The translations under genes and the position numbers were made by a program. Shown piece after piece: positions 1-8,438 of a stretch of 64,000 nucleotides of DNA (position 1 is the stretch's first letter; every line of letters starts with the position of its first letter). The stretch is taken from positions 62,001 through 126,000 of the forward strand of contig WQZD01000001.1 in NCBI GenBank assembly GCA_009780915.1. Direction: 5' to 3'. The notes below the pieces were generated by a model that was given only the letters and a program-made list of their open reading frames with translations, ran no database searches and was not told the DNA's origin. The stretch comes from Propionibacteriaceae bacterium (GTDB lineage Bacteria; Actinomycetota; Actinomycetes; Propionibacteriales; Propionibacteriaceae).

Positions 1-3
1 CGG

Positions 4-1695
4 GTGCGTCAGCGTCATCCGCTGCTGCGGTACAAGCGGCTCGGCGGAATCGACCAGGTCGTCCGCTGGACTCGGATCGGCTGGCTCCTCGTCGGTCTTG
101 TCGCCGGTGTCGCGGTGACCCTGGCGACCCCGCACTATCAGGCGATCTTGGTCGCTCCGAGCCTGTGGGCCGCCATCGGCATCATCGGCGTGGTGGCCGT
201 GGATTGGTTCCTCCTGGGGCGTCACGAGAATCTGCAGCCGCAGCGCCCCACGATCCACGTGGCGCGCTCCTTGCCGTGGGGCTCCCTCGTCCTGACTGTC
301 GTCCTGACCGTCGTCATCCAATTCGCGGCCCGGTGGGCGGAGGCGCAATCCTCCCTCGACCAGCGCAGCCACGTCTACAGTTGGGTCCTCGACGGTGTTT
401 TCGGATGGGGCTCGGCGAGCCCATTCCCGGGGACCTTTTACACCGCGAACCTGGGCCTCGTGCTTCCATTCGTCTTCTTCCTGGCGGCTGTCGGAATAGC
501 GGGGGTCTTCCTGAGGCCGGCCTATGTGCCCGATCCGAAGTACGCCCGGCTCGACCAGGGTTTTCGGCAGCGCACCATCCGTGACATCGGCTTGTTCTGC
601 CTGGTCGCGGTCGCACCGACACTGGCCCTGATGAGCATCGACGTCGCCTGGGTCTTCGCCACGCTGGGACCAGGATCGCCAGGGCGTACGCTCGTCGTCG
701 TCGTGTCGGTCGCGGTGGGAGCCGGCGCGTTGGTGGTGTCCTGCTGGGTCCTCGCGAATCTCCTCTTCCTTCCGGTCGTCGTCGAGCACGAGCCGGACTT
801 CGTCCCGAACACCGCCCGGGTGGACCTGAAGCTTCCTGCCGTCTGGCCTGTCGGGGTCAAGCCGACCAAAGCCCTGCTCACTCTCATCGCGGCGTTGGCG
901 CCATCCACCAGCCGACCTGACGAGACGCGGGCGGACACCCCCCTCGCTGAGGAGTCCGGAGTGGGCGTCGCCGAGGCACCGTCGCCGAGCATCGGCAAAG
1001 AGCTCATGGTGTACGTCGCATCGGTGCTGGATGTGGTTCTGTGGACTCCATCTCGTCTCACGTTCGGTTCTCGGGCCTCTACTGATGGTCGGGGGGGCGA
1101 GCCGGGTGTTGAGCCAGGTGCTGAGTCGGGTGTCGAGTCGGGTGTTGAACCAGGGGACATGGCAGGCGTACGTGTGGATGCCGGTGATTCCGTGGAGACG
1201 AGTGAGCCGGTGGAGGCTGTCGAGTCGGTTGAGTCTGTCGAGTCGGTTGAGCGTGGCGAGCCGGTTGAGTGTAGCGAGCCGATGGAGATCGTGGAGGTCC
1301 TGGAGGCGGTAGAGGCTCATGGCGAGGCAGGGACCGTGTCCGGCGGGCTGGAGGGCGACGCTGTGTCGATCACGACCGGGGTCGATGACCTGGAGGGCGA
1401 CACTGCTCCGACGACCATGGATGCCGACCTGGATGCCGAACTCAATGCCGACATGGATGCGGCCCTCAATGCCGACATGGATGCCGACCTGGAGGCCGAC
1501 CTGGAGGCGTGCGGCCCCGATGAGGACGAGTTGGAACTGGTCGCCGTGGGAGAGCCGTCGCGGGGCTCGACCATGGATGAGGCGATGGAGAGCGTGGACG
1601 CGGCGCCCGGTCTGGCCGGGGGAGGCCGTACGAAGTCCCGCTCCGGTCAGAAGACGGCTGGAATGGCGAAGGTCCGGGTCAAGCGGCGTCGGTGA
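4..1695 (+). CDS. Multi-pass membrane protein with long acidic repetitive C-terminal tail
   Basis: I do not recognise the family. The first half (about residues 25-260) has about six hydrophobic segments, near residues 25-45, 55-72, 93-112, 147-170, 194-220 and 228-258. From about residue 355 the protein becomes a low-complexity tail rich in Glu, Val, Ser, Asp and Ala, with repeats such as SVESVESVE and NADMDAALNADMDADLEAD, and ends in a basic KVRVKRRR patch. The GTG at position 4 is the first possible start, only three bases from the window edge, so the true start may lie outside. ispE follows on the same strand after a 120-bp gap. The tail probably lies in the cytoplasm, but its role is unknown. 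Confidence 0.7.
   Translation: MRQRHPLLRYKRLGGIDQVVRWTRIGWLLVGLVAGVAVTLATPHYQAILVAPSLWAAIGIIGVVAVDWFLLGRHENLQPQRPTIHVARSLPWGSLVLTVVLTVVIQFAARWAEAQSSLDQRSHVYSWVLDGVFGWGSASPFPGTFYTANLGLVLPFVFFLAAVGIAGVFLRPAYVPDPKYARLDQGFRQRTIRDIGLFCLVAVAPTLALMSIDVAWVFATLGPGSPGRTLVVVVSVAVGAGALVVSCWVLANLLFLPVVVEHEPDFVPNTARVDLKLPAVWPVGVKPTKALLTLIAALAPSTSRPDETRADTPLAEESGVGVAEAPSPSIGKELMVYVASVLDVVLWTPSRLTFGSRASTDGRGGEPGVEPGAESGVESGVEPGDMAGVRVDAGDSVETSEPVEAVESVESVESVERGEPVECSEPMEIVEVLEAVEAHGEAGTVSGGLEGDAVSITTGVDDLEGDTAPTTMDADLDAELNADMDAALNADMDADLEADLEACGPDEDELELVAVGEPSRGSTMDEAMESVDAAPGLAGGGRTKSRSGQKTAGMAKVRVKRRR
1098..1513 (+). repeat. Degenerate in-frame short tandem repeats in the tail of the first gene
   Basis: Three blocks of imperfect repeats lie inside the coding sequence. 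Around 1098-1155 the unit is GAGTCGGGTGTT-like. Around 1195-1290 it is GTCGAGTCGGTTGA-like. Around 1417-1510 it is GCCGACATGGATGC-like. Units are multiples of three and keep the frame open, which is typical of slippage-prone expansions in surface or scaffold protein tails. Confidence 0.6.
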
Positions 1696-1815
1696 GGGGC
1701 TGACCGAAGTCATCCGGGGACGATGAGCGTTCTGCCCGTGATGACCGCGAACGGTTGGGACGCTGTCCGGCCGCTGGGGCGCCCGTACATTCCCCGATGA
1801 GGTACTCTGCTTGAT

Positions 1816-2751
1816 ATGAGTGTTGCGCAATCATGGGACGACCTCGCGCAGGTCAGGGTGCGAGTCCCCGCGAAGATCAACCTCGCTTTGTGCGTGGGCG
1901 GCGTGCGGGCGGACGGATACCATGAGTTGGCGACCATCTTCCAGGCGGTGTCGTTGTACGACGATGTGACCGCGATCAGCGCCGAGGGGGATGTGAGCTG
2001 TGAGATGCGCGGAGCGGAGGCTCATAAGGTCGGCCAGGGGAGCGACAACCTCGCCTGTCGGGCCGCGTCGCTGGTGAAGCGGGAGTACTCCGTCAGCGAG
2101 GGGGTGCGTCTGATCATCGACAAGCAGATTCCCGTCGCCGGTGGGATGGCGGGCGGATCCGCTGACGCGGCGGGCGCTCTCCTGGCCTGCGCTCGGTTAT
2201 GGGACCTGAAGGTCAGCGCCAACGATCTGCTCGACTTGGCGGGCCGTCTGGGCGCCGACGTGCCGTTCGCCCTCATGGGAGGGTGCGCCGTGGGGCTCGG
2301 TCGGGGAGAGAAGCTGACTCCAGCCCTGTGCCGGGGGCAGTTCCATTGGGTGCTCGCCATCGCGGGACGGGAACTGTCCACTCCCGAGGTCTTCCGCCGC
2401 TTCGACCACCTGCCGACGCCGACGGGCTGGTCGGAGGTCCCCCAGGTTCCCGCCGAGTTGATGATGGCCCTGGCGTCGGGGGACTCCTCACGTGTGGGCG
2501 GACTCCTGGTCAACGACCTGTCCGCCGCGTCGTGCTCGCTCCTGCCCCAACTCCACGCCACGATGACCGCTGGACGAGACGCCGGCGCCCAAGGAGTGAT
2601 CATCTCCGGGTCCGGGCCGACGGTCGCCTTCCTGGCCGACGACGAGGCATCAGCCACCGACCTGGCCGTGGCCCTGTCCTCCCAGGGCGTCGCACGTGAG
2701 GTGCGCATCGTCACCGGACCCGTGCCTGGCGCCACCGTCCAACCCGCCTGA
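1816..2751 (+). CDS. ispE: 4-diphosphocytidyl-2-C-methyl-D-erythritol kinase
   Basis: This GHMP-family kinase phosphorylates CDP-methylerythritol in the MEP route to isoprenoid precursors, in the cytoplasm. The N-terminal PAKINLAL substrate-binding motif is at residues 18-25. The GHMP ATP loop (VAGGMAGGSADAAG) is near residue 110, and the C-terminal ISGSGPTVAFL motif is near residue 259. The 311-residue length is normal. The ATG at 1816 is used because it precedes the conserved N-terminus by the usual distance. There is no good Shine-Dalgarno, and a TACTCT -10-like box just upstream suggests a very short leader. The rsmA gene that often precedes ispE in Actinobacteria is not visible here. Confidence 0.95.
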   Translation: MSVAQSWDDLAQVRVRVPAKINLALCVGGVRADGYHELATIFQAVSLYDDVTAISAEGDVSCEMRGAEAHKVGQGSDNLACRAASLVKREYSVSEGVRLIIDKQIPVAGGMAGGSADAAGALLACARLWDLKVSANDLLDLAGRLGADVPFALMGGCAVGLGRGEKLTPALCRGQFHWVLAIAGRELSTPEVFRRFDHLPTPTGWSEVPQVPAELMMALASGDSSRVGGLLVNDLSAASCSLLPQLHATMTAGRDAGAQGVIISGSGPTVAFLADDEASATDLAVALSSQGVAREVRIVTGPVPGATVQPA

Positions 2752-2870
2752 TATGGCATGAGAGGTTGCCGTAATCGCTCGAGTGACACGAAATGTCGGT
2801 CATGGGGCGAGAAATCCGTCAAAACGATGTCACTCGCGCACGAAGATGAACACAGATTGCCCGACGAGCC

Positions 2871-5351
2871 TCACAGTTCGCCGATGCGGCGCATCCAGCG
2901 ATAGGCGACCCACCCCAACGGGATGCGGATCCAGAAGGTGACGAAGCGGAAGAGCAGAACGATCGACGCGGCGACGCCCGCGTTGAGTCCGATGGACACC
3001 AACGTAGCCGACTCGGTCACCTCGATGGTGCCCATGCCGCCCGGTGTGGGGATGACCGACCCGGCCGACGTGCCGATCAGGTAGACCATGGCGGCGGCCA
3101 GGAAGTGGATGTCCCGCCCGAAGGCGTACACGGCCCATTGGAAGGCGACGACGTACGAGATCACGGCGACGATGTTGCCAGCCAGACCGAGGGCGAGACG
3201 GTGGGGGCTCGAGAAGAGCTCCACCAGGCGGGGCCAGGTCTGCCTCAACATGGGCGCGACCCGGGCGACGATCCATGCCCGCGACCGTGGGATGAGCAGG
3301 GTGGCGCCGACCGCGCCAGCCACCACCAGGATCGCGATCATCATCCCCGGCGTGACCTGGAAAGAGGTCAGCTGGCTGGACCCCGTCACCGCCGTGAGCA
3401 CGACCAAGGACAGCATGACGACCACGATGGTGGCCACCTGGGTCAGGGCCACGGTCGCCGCAGCCAGGGGAGTGGGCACGTTCTTCTTCATCAGCATCCG
3501 CAGGTTCACGGCGGCGGGTCCCAGCCCCGCTGGCGCGGCGAGGGCCACGAAGGTGGCCGACACCTGACACGCGTACACCCTCCAGAAGGAGAGCTTGACC
3601 GGGGAGAACGCCATGAAGGTCATGGACGCGCCCGCGAACCCGACCATGCCGATGCCGAAGGCGCCCACCGCCCACCGCCAATCCGAGTCACGGACGGCGG
3701 CCACGACCTCGGAGAGGTTGAAGGACGTCAACACCACGATGATGGCGGCGGTGACCAAGATCGTCATGACGATGGTCCGGGCGCCCACGCGGGTGAGTTG
3801 CTCGGTCTGGGTGGCGGCTTCAGGGATGTCCTGAGCCAGTTCCGTACGCAGGTCCGCGAGGACTTCCTTCGGGTGGTCCATGCGGTCCCGTGTGGCCTTG
3901 GGGATGGCGGGGACTTGCAGCAGCGGTCCCAACCCCGCCAGTTCGGACTCGTCAAGGGCTCGTGTCGCCGACGCCAGCGCCCGCCCGACGCCGACCTTCG
4001 TGGTGATCAGCGCCATCATCTGGGTCAGATCGATGCGCCTGGCCAGGTCGGAGCAGGCGATGTCGCCGGTCTCCCAGCCGAGCACCCACACCTGTCGGGC
4101 GTCGCCGGGGGTCAGAGGATCAGGGACGCTGACCCGGAAGCAGTCCGGGCTGAGCGCCCTGTGGGCGATCCCGCAGCGGTGCGCCCTGCGGATCTGGTCC
4201 CACATGGCGTCCAGAAGGCGGTCGGTGACCTGCTCGGTCGGCAGGTCGGCGAAACACTCGGACCCAGGTGTGGCCTCGCGGATGATCAGCATCGAGTCCT
4301 CGGCCTCGGCGATCGACAGCACGGCCGGAGTGGACACCCCCGCGGAGCGCACGGCGTACGAGAGCAGGGCGGTACGCTCGGCGGTCTGCCGCAGGGACAG
4401 GGTCGTACGTCCCTCGACGGCCCGCGAGCGCAGGTACCGCCACACGCGGGTGATGATGCTCATCATCTGGCGGTCGCCGTCGAGCACGATGAGGTTGTAC
4501 ATCTTGCCGGACACGGTCTTCATCACGTACAACCGATGGTCGGAGAAGAACTGCGGCGTCTGCACTCCGGGGATCGTCTCAGCCGTCTCCTCGACCCGTA
4601 CCGTCGACACTCGGTCGATGCTCACCGGCGCGAACCCGGCGCGACGGATGCCGGCGACGAGGGCCATGCCGTACGCCCGGCGGGACGCGACGCCAAGCCC
4701 GTACCGGGTCGCGTACCCAGCCATGCGCCCGATGAGCAGGGCGATGGCCATGCCCGGCAGGGAGACCGAGGTGGTCACCACGGCCACGAAGACCGCGATC
4801 CACATCAGGTTCCACGACCAGGTGATCGACCGGCGGGACGCGGGTGTGGCGACGGTGGTCAGCAGGGCGGTGATGGCCGAGACGTACGGGGGGATCGGCA
4901 GGGCGGCGATGCCGCCGCTGGAGCCGACCGACAACTCGGTGACCAGGGAGACGGGCCCCCACTCGTTGACCAGGAAGGCCACGATGAGGCCGATGACGAT
5001 GCCGCCGATGGCGCCGATCAGGCCTTGGAGGGCCACCATGGGGTACCGGCGCACCAGCAGGTCGATGCCGACCGCGATGGGCGGGAAGAGGATGACGATG
5101 GCGTCGAGCACGGTGGCCGGGATGAACAAGATCCGCTGGAGCAGGACGGCGAAGGCCCGGATGTCGACCGCCATCCCTCCGAGGGTGTTGTGGGCGTACA
5201 CGACCATCAGGCAGACCAGGATGATGCCCAGGGCGCACGCGATGATGCCCATCAAGTCGGAAGGATTGCGCACCATGGCGGTGGGCCTGTCCTGGATGCC
5301 CACACGCGCGCTGCTCACCTCGGGGGGTGGACTCGGGTGGTCGGTGCTCAT
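2871..5351 (-). CDS. Kinase-like/flippase-like integral membrane protein (LPG synthase TM-domain family)
   Basis: An 826-residue protein in three parts. The N-terminal membrane region has several segments within residues 30-215. A soluble centre (about 280-505) resembles a degenerate protein-kinase/ABC1-like fold, with HRALSPDCF where HRD would be and GWETGD where DFG would be. The C-terminal multi-pass domain (about 520-826) is of the lysylphosphatidylglycerol synthase membrane/UPF0104 flippase type and includes GLGPAAVNLRM and TPGGMGTIE. This architecture is recurrent in Actinobacteria, and a role in lipid or glycolipid translocation is inferred. The ATG at 5351 is chosen; a GTG nine bases upstream is possible. 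A TAGACT -10 box sits just ahead, implying a nearly leaderless mRNA. Confidence 0.8.
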   Translation of the reverse strand: MSTDHPSPPPEVSSARVGIQDRPTAMVRNPSDLMGIIACALGIILVCLMVVYAHNTLGGMAVDIRAFAVLLQRILFIPATVLDAIVILFPPIAVGIDLLVRRYPMVALQGLIGAIGGIVIGLIVAFLVNEWGPVSLVTELSVGSSGGIAALPIPPYVSAITALLTTVATPASRRSITWSWNLMWIAVFVAVVTTSVSLPGMAIALLIGRMAGYATRYGLGVASRRAYGMALVAGIRRAGFAPVSIDRVSTVRVEETAETIPGVQTPQFFSDHRLYVMKTVSGKMYNLIVLDGDRQMMSIITRVWRYLRSRAVEGRTTLSLRQTAERTALLSYAVRSAGVSTPAVLSIAEAEDSMLIIREATPGSECFADLPTEQVTDRLLDAMWDQIRRAHRCGIAHRALSPDCFRVSVPDPLTPGDARQVWVLGWETGDIACSDLARRIDLTQMMALITTKVGVGRALASATRALDESELAGLGPLLQVPAIPKATRDRMDHPKEVLADLRTELAQDIPEAATQTEQLTRVGARTIVMTILVTAAIIVVLTSFNLSEVVAAVRDSDWRWAVGAFGIGMVGFAGASMTFMAFSPVKLSFWRVYACQVSATFVALAAPAGLGPAAVNLRMLMKKNVPTPLAAATVALTQVATIVVVMLSLVVLTAVTGSSQLTSFQVTPGMMIAILVVAGAVGATLLIPRSRAWIVARVAPMLRQTWPRLVELFSSPHRLALGLAGNIVAVISYVVAFQWAVYAFGRDIHFLAAAMVYLIGTSAGSVIPTPGGMGTIEVTESATLVSIGLNAGVAASIVLLFRFVTFWIRIPLGWVAYRWMRRIGEL

Positions 5352-5507
5352 AACAGTCACGAGTCTACAGGTCGGTCGTGTTTGGCCCGGGTCCGAAACC
5401 CCTGATGGCGCCCGGATTCTCTGCCGGGGGAGGGAGGTGTACGTGCCGGGTGGCGGCGTGTCGGGAGGTGTACGTGCAGGGACGCGTACGTCCCGGACCG
5501 CGGACGG

Positions 5508-6140
5508 TCAGGTCGAGGGGCCGCTGAGGCGGAAGTTCTGGTCGAGGTGGTGCATGCCGTTCCACGCCAGGTTGACCAGGTACTTCACGACCTCTTCTTT
5601 GGTGAAATCTGGGTTGTCCAGCCACCACTGTCCCGTCATGGCGACCAAGCCGGTGAGTGCCTGGGCTATCAGGGGGACGGCCTTGGGGTCGAACCCCTGG
5701 GCCTCGAACTTCGGTATCAGGACGGACTCGACCCGGGCGATGACGTCGTTGAGGATGGACGCGAACCCCGACCCGCCCAGTTCGGAGGAGTCGCGCATGA
5801 TGATTTGGAACCCCTCCGGGCAGGACTCGATGTAGTCCAAGAGGGCGAGGGTGGCCAGTTCCAGCAGTCGCCGAGACCCGGCGTGCGGATTGGTGATCGC
5901 GACGCGAAGCCCGGTGAGCAACGTGGTCACCTCGCGGTCGACCACGACCGCGTACAACCCCTCTTTGCCGCCGAAATGCTCGTAGATGACCGGCTTGCTC
6001 ACGGATGCGCGGGCCGCGATCTCCTCGATGGACGTGCCGTCGAACCCCTTCTCGGCGAAGCAGTTGCGCGCCACCCCAATCAGTTGGTCGCGGCGTTCGG
6101 CGGCAGTCATTCTCCGGCGGTTCGCAATCGGCTCAGTCAT
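5508..6140 (-). CDS. TetR-family transcriptional regulator
   Basis: A 210-residue one-component repressor. The N-terminal helix-turn-helix (about residues 20-65) shows the classic TetR pattern, with GTSIEEIAARASVSKPVIYEHFGG and then KEGLYAVV. The C-terminal helical part would bind an unknown ligand and dimerise. The ATG at 6140 has AGAGGGG immediately before it, with unusually tight spacing. An internal ATG at 6110 with GGAGA before it is the alternative. It lies downstream of the divergently oriented tRNA promoter region and convergent to nothing close. No dedicated target gene is adjacent except the flippase-like gene about 160 bp further on the same strand. Confidence 0.9.
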   Translation of the reverse strand: MTEPIANRRRMTAAERRDQLIGVARNCFAEKGFDGTSIEEIAARASVSKPVIYEHFGGKEGLYAVVVDREVTTLLTGLRVAITNPHAGSRRLLELATLALLDYIESCPEGFQIIMRDSSELGGSGFASILNDVIARVESVLIPKFEAQGFDPKAVPLIAQALTGLVAMTGQWWLDNPDFTKEEVVKYLVNLAWNGMHHLDQNFRLSGPST

Positions 6141-6204
6141 CCCCTCTAGTCTCGTGCATCTGGATGTCAGAAGCCAATTGGCGCAGCCCGTGTCCCGCCT
6201 CAAG

Positions 6205-6233
6205 TTGGCATAAGGCCGTCCATAGCGTAGACT
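6205..6233 (+). promoter_or_regulatory. Promoter of tRNA-Arg
   Basis: A TTGGCA -35 box (6205-6210), a 17-bp spacer and a TAGACT -10 box (6228-6233) lie 13 bases before the mature tRNA 5-prime end. This is correct spacing for a vegetative sigma-70-type promoter. Confidence 0.7.
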
Positions 6234-6246
6234 ATCTCTGCTTCAA

Positions 6247-6319
6247 GCGCCTGTAGCTTAATGGATAGAGCATCTGACTACGGATCAGAAGGTTGGGGGT
6301 TCAAGTCCCTCCAGGCGCG
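6247..6319 (+). tRNA. tRNA-Arg (anticodon ACG)
   Basis: The sequence folds into a full cloverleaf. The acceptor arm GCGCCTG pairs with CAGGCGC. The D-arm has GCTTAATGGATAGAGC. The anticodon stem TCTGA/TCAGA carries loop CTACGGA with anticodon ACG, and the T-arm is GGGGGTTCAAGTCCCTC. The discriminator is G and CCA is not encoded. The A34 would be edited to inosine to read CGU/CGC/CGA. A strong promoter precedes it and a terminator hairpin follows. Confidence 0.97.
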
Positions 6320-6324
6320 CGGGT

Positions 6325-6366
6325 GAATGTCCGCTGGCACTCGTGCCAGCGGACATTCTGTTTTTT
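6325..6366 (+). terminator. Rho-independent terminator of tRNA-Arg
   Basis: A perfect 15-bp stem (GAATGTCCGCTGGCA and its complement) with a CTCG tetraloop is followed by TG and then TTTTTT. It lies six bases after the tRNA. Confidence 0.93.
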
Positions 6367-6419
6367 GTGGGTTTCATCGCCTGTATGAAGTGTCTCCGCT
6401 CGCTGCCTCGGTGCGGTAT

Positions 6420-6443
6420 TGACATGATAAATAAACCATGTCA
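6420..6443. promoter_or_regulatory. Operator-like inverted repeat upstream of the HNH gene
   Basis: TGACATG and CATGTCA flank a 10-bp AT-rich spacer, 60 bp before the likely start of the secreted HNH protein. A TTGACA box overlaps the left arm. The binding protein is unknown. Confidence 0.35.
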
Positions 6444-6502
6444 TCGACCGTGATGTCGGCCTCACCTCTGTGCTACTCTTCACCTCTGTGACGAGGAGAC
6501 AT

Positions 6503-7240
6503 GTGACGCGCAAGGGACGTCGGGGGAGGTACACGCTCCTCGTGGTCGTCCTGGTCATTGTCATTGCCGGATTCTCGGCCCATGATCGCTCGGGGGAGTC
6601 CGATCCCTCCTCGTCTGCCCAGGGCGGGACGGGTGGCCCGACCCCCACCACCTCAGTCGATGGCCCGACGGGTGACGCATTCCCCACCACCTCGCCTGTC
6701 GATCTGTCGCAGATCCGCGTGGACGACTCGGTCCCTGCTGATCCGTACCTACGCGCCGCCTTCGGCCCTGCCTGGGCCGACGCCGACCGTAACGGGTGTG
6801 ACACTCGCAACGACGTGCTCGCCCGCGACCTCACCGACGTCACCTACAAGCCAGGGACCCACGATTGCGTCGTCACCTCGGGGACCCTCGCCGATCCGTA
6901 CACGGGGACGACGGTCACCTTCACCAAGGGCGCCGACACGTCCCCGCTGGTCCAGATCGACCACATCGTCCCCCTCGCGTACGCCTGGCGGCACGGGGCC
7001 TCGGCCTGGACCGACGCCCGTCGCCTGGCCTTCGCCAATGATCAGAACAACCTCCAGGCGACGTCAGGGAGCGCCAACCAGGCCAAGTCCTCCAAGGGCC
7101 CTGCCGCCTGGATGCCGGCTGACAGGGCAGACTGGTGCCAGTACGCGACCCAGTTCGCGACGACCCTCATCACATGGGACCTCACCACCACCGCAGACGA
7201 CAAAGCCGCCCTGGCGACGGGGTTGGCGACTTGTCAGTGA
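6503..7240 (+). CDS. Secreted HNH-family (DUF1524-type) nuclease-like protein
   Basis: A 245-residue exported protein. The N-terminus is basic and followed by one hydrophobic segment (about residues 9-26, TLLVVVLVIVIAGFSA), a signal peptide or anchor. A Ser/Thr/Pro-rich linker follows. The C-terminal HNH-type domain carries QIDHIVPLAYAWRHG near residue 151, then NDQNNLQATSGSANQAKSS and a WMP motif. This is the pattern of DUF1524/HNH proteins common in Actinobacteria, and nuclease activity is inferred. The GTG at 6503 is chosen because GAGGAG lies four bases upstream; in-frame GTGs at 6488 and 6470 lack this. It stands alone between the tRNA terminator and a broken gene. Confidence 0.8.
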   Translation: MTRKGRRGRYTLLVVVLVIVIAGFSAHDRSGESDPSSSAQGGTGGPTPTTSVDGPTGDAFPTTSPVDLSQIRVDDSVPADPYLRAAFGPAWADADRNGCDTRNDVLARDLTDVTYKPGTHDCVVTSGTLADPYTGTTVTFTKGADTSPLVQIDHIVPLAYAWRHGASAWTDARRLAFANDQNNLQATSGSANQAKSSKGPAAWMPADRADWCQYATQFATTLITWDLTTTADDKAALATGLATCQ

Positions 7241-7335
7241 TTCGGCCCTCGTCACACGATTCGGGGTGTGGATCCCATCCGTCTGACACCTGGTAGGTCT
7301 CACGATGGGAAGGTGGACACGCAGATGCGTCGTCG

Positions 7336-8263
7336 CTATCCATATTCATCAGGCTCCTCTGGTACGTTCAACCGGTTGGCGATGTCGTCGGCGCTAGGCA
7401 GCAGGTCTACCAACTCGAGCGGTAGGTCACGGACCAATCGGTATTCGGCCACCCCGATGGGCTTGTCTAGACCCCTCAGCGCATAGTCCGCGACCAGGCC
7501 GGATTTTCCTCTGCATAGGAGGATCCCGATAGTTGGATTGTCATTCGCGTGGCGTAGTAGTTCATCGACTGCGGTCACGTAGAAGCTGATCTGCCCTGCA
7601 TAGTCAGGCTGGAAGTCGGTTCCCTTCAACTCAACCACAACAAAACACCTCAGTTTAATATTGTAAAAGAGTAGATCAATGTAGAAGTCTTGGTCGTCTA
7701 CCACTATGTGATATTGCTGGCCAATGAATGCGAAGCCAGCACCAAGTTCGAGCAGGAGACGTCCGACGTGTGCGACCATCTCGCGCTCGATTTCGCGTTC
7801 TTTGAGGATCGACGTCGTGTCGATGAAGTCGAAGATATAGGGGTCTTTCAACGCTTGGTTGGCAAGATCGCTCTGCGTACCACTCGCGTTGGCCAGGGTC
7901 AGACACTCGCGTCATCAGGAGGATGTTGTGGCCCCACGGCAATTCTGCAACAGCCTGTTGCAGAATTTCAAGGTTGGGATACGCCAGTGCGAACTGCGCC
8001 ATGTAACGCAGATTCCTCTCGGAGTAGCCAGAGATATTCGGGAAGGCCAGTTTCAGATCCCGCGCAAGATTCTCGATGAACCTGTTTCCCCATGAACTAC
8101 GGAAGTTCAGCATGCGTCCGACCCTCCAATAGTGCAGACTGCCCTCGCGAAGCACGGTAGATCGCATGCGGCGTCGCGCCTGGTCGATCTCGGCCTTGAT
8201 CTGGCCCAAGGTCGTCAAGTAGTCGGCTCCATTCATGAGCATCCAGCTATGAGGCTTTTCCAT
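7336..8263 (-). pseudogene. DUF1016 (YhcG-type) PD-(D/E)XK nuclease gene, broken by an internal out-of-frame deletion
   Basis: Two overlapping frames make up one protein. Codons 1-130 from 8263 give the DUF1016 N-terminal domain, with YWRVGRMLNF, YSERNLRYMAQFA and LPWGHNILLMTRV. Reading from about 7875 in another frame gives the C-terminal nuclease half, which begins QSDLANQALKDPYIFDFI and carries IDLLFYN and VVVELKG (the catalytic D-ExK pattern). In intact homologues the EWYA stretch is followed by roughly 40 residues before the SDLA stretch. Here they are fused directly near 7870-7876, so a deletion of about 120 bp, not a multiple of three, is inferred. Family members are found in restriction or DNA-repair settings. 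No partner gene is nearby. Confidence 0.85.
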
Positions 8264-8438
8264 GCTGCGAAGATATCAGCCGGGTCTGACAGTTTTTCCG
8301 TACAGGCGTGACGGGGCGTCAGGAGGCACCCGCCCTGGCGACGGCCTGTCCACGTGCCCGTGATACGGTCGCCGCGGACGCTCCTCGCCGTGCTATCATC
8401 GACAACCACACTGTCGTGATGCGAAGAAAGGGGTCGCT

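Noticed and set aside
3105-5405. A 766-codon open frame opposite the flippase-like gene
   Set aside because: Low-complexity, Gly/Asp/His-rich translation typical of the antisense of a GC-rich gene; no ribosome site or homology.
6503-8263. A restriction or defence island formed by the HNH protein and the DUF1016 gene
   Set aside because: The HNH protein carries an export signal, the DUF1016 gene is broken, and no methylase, specificity or partner genes are present.
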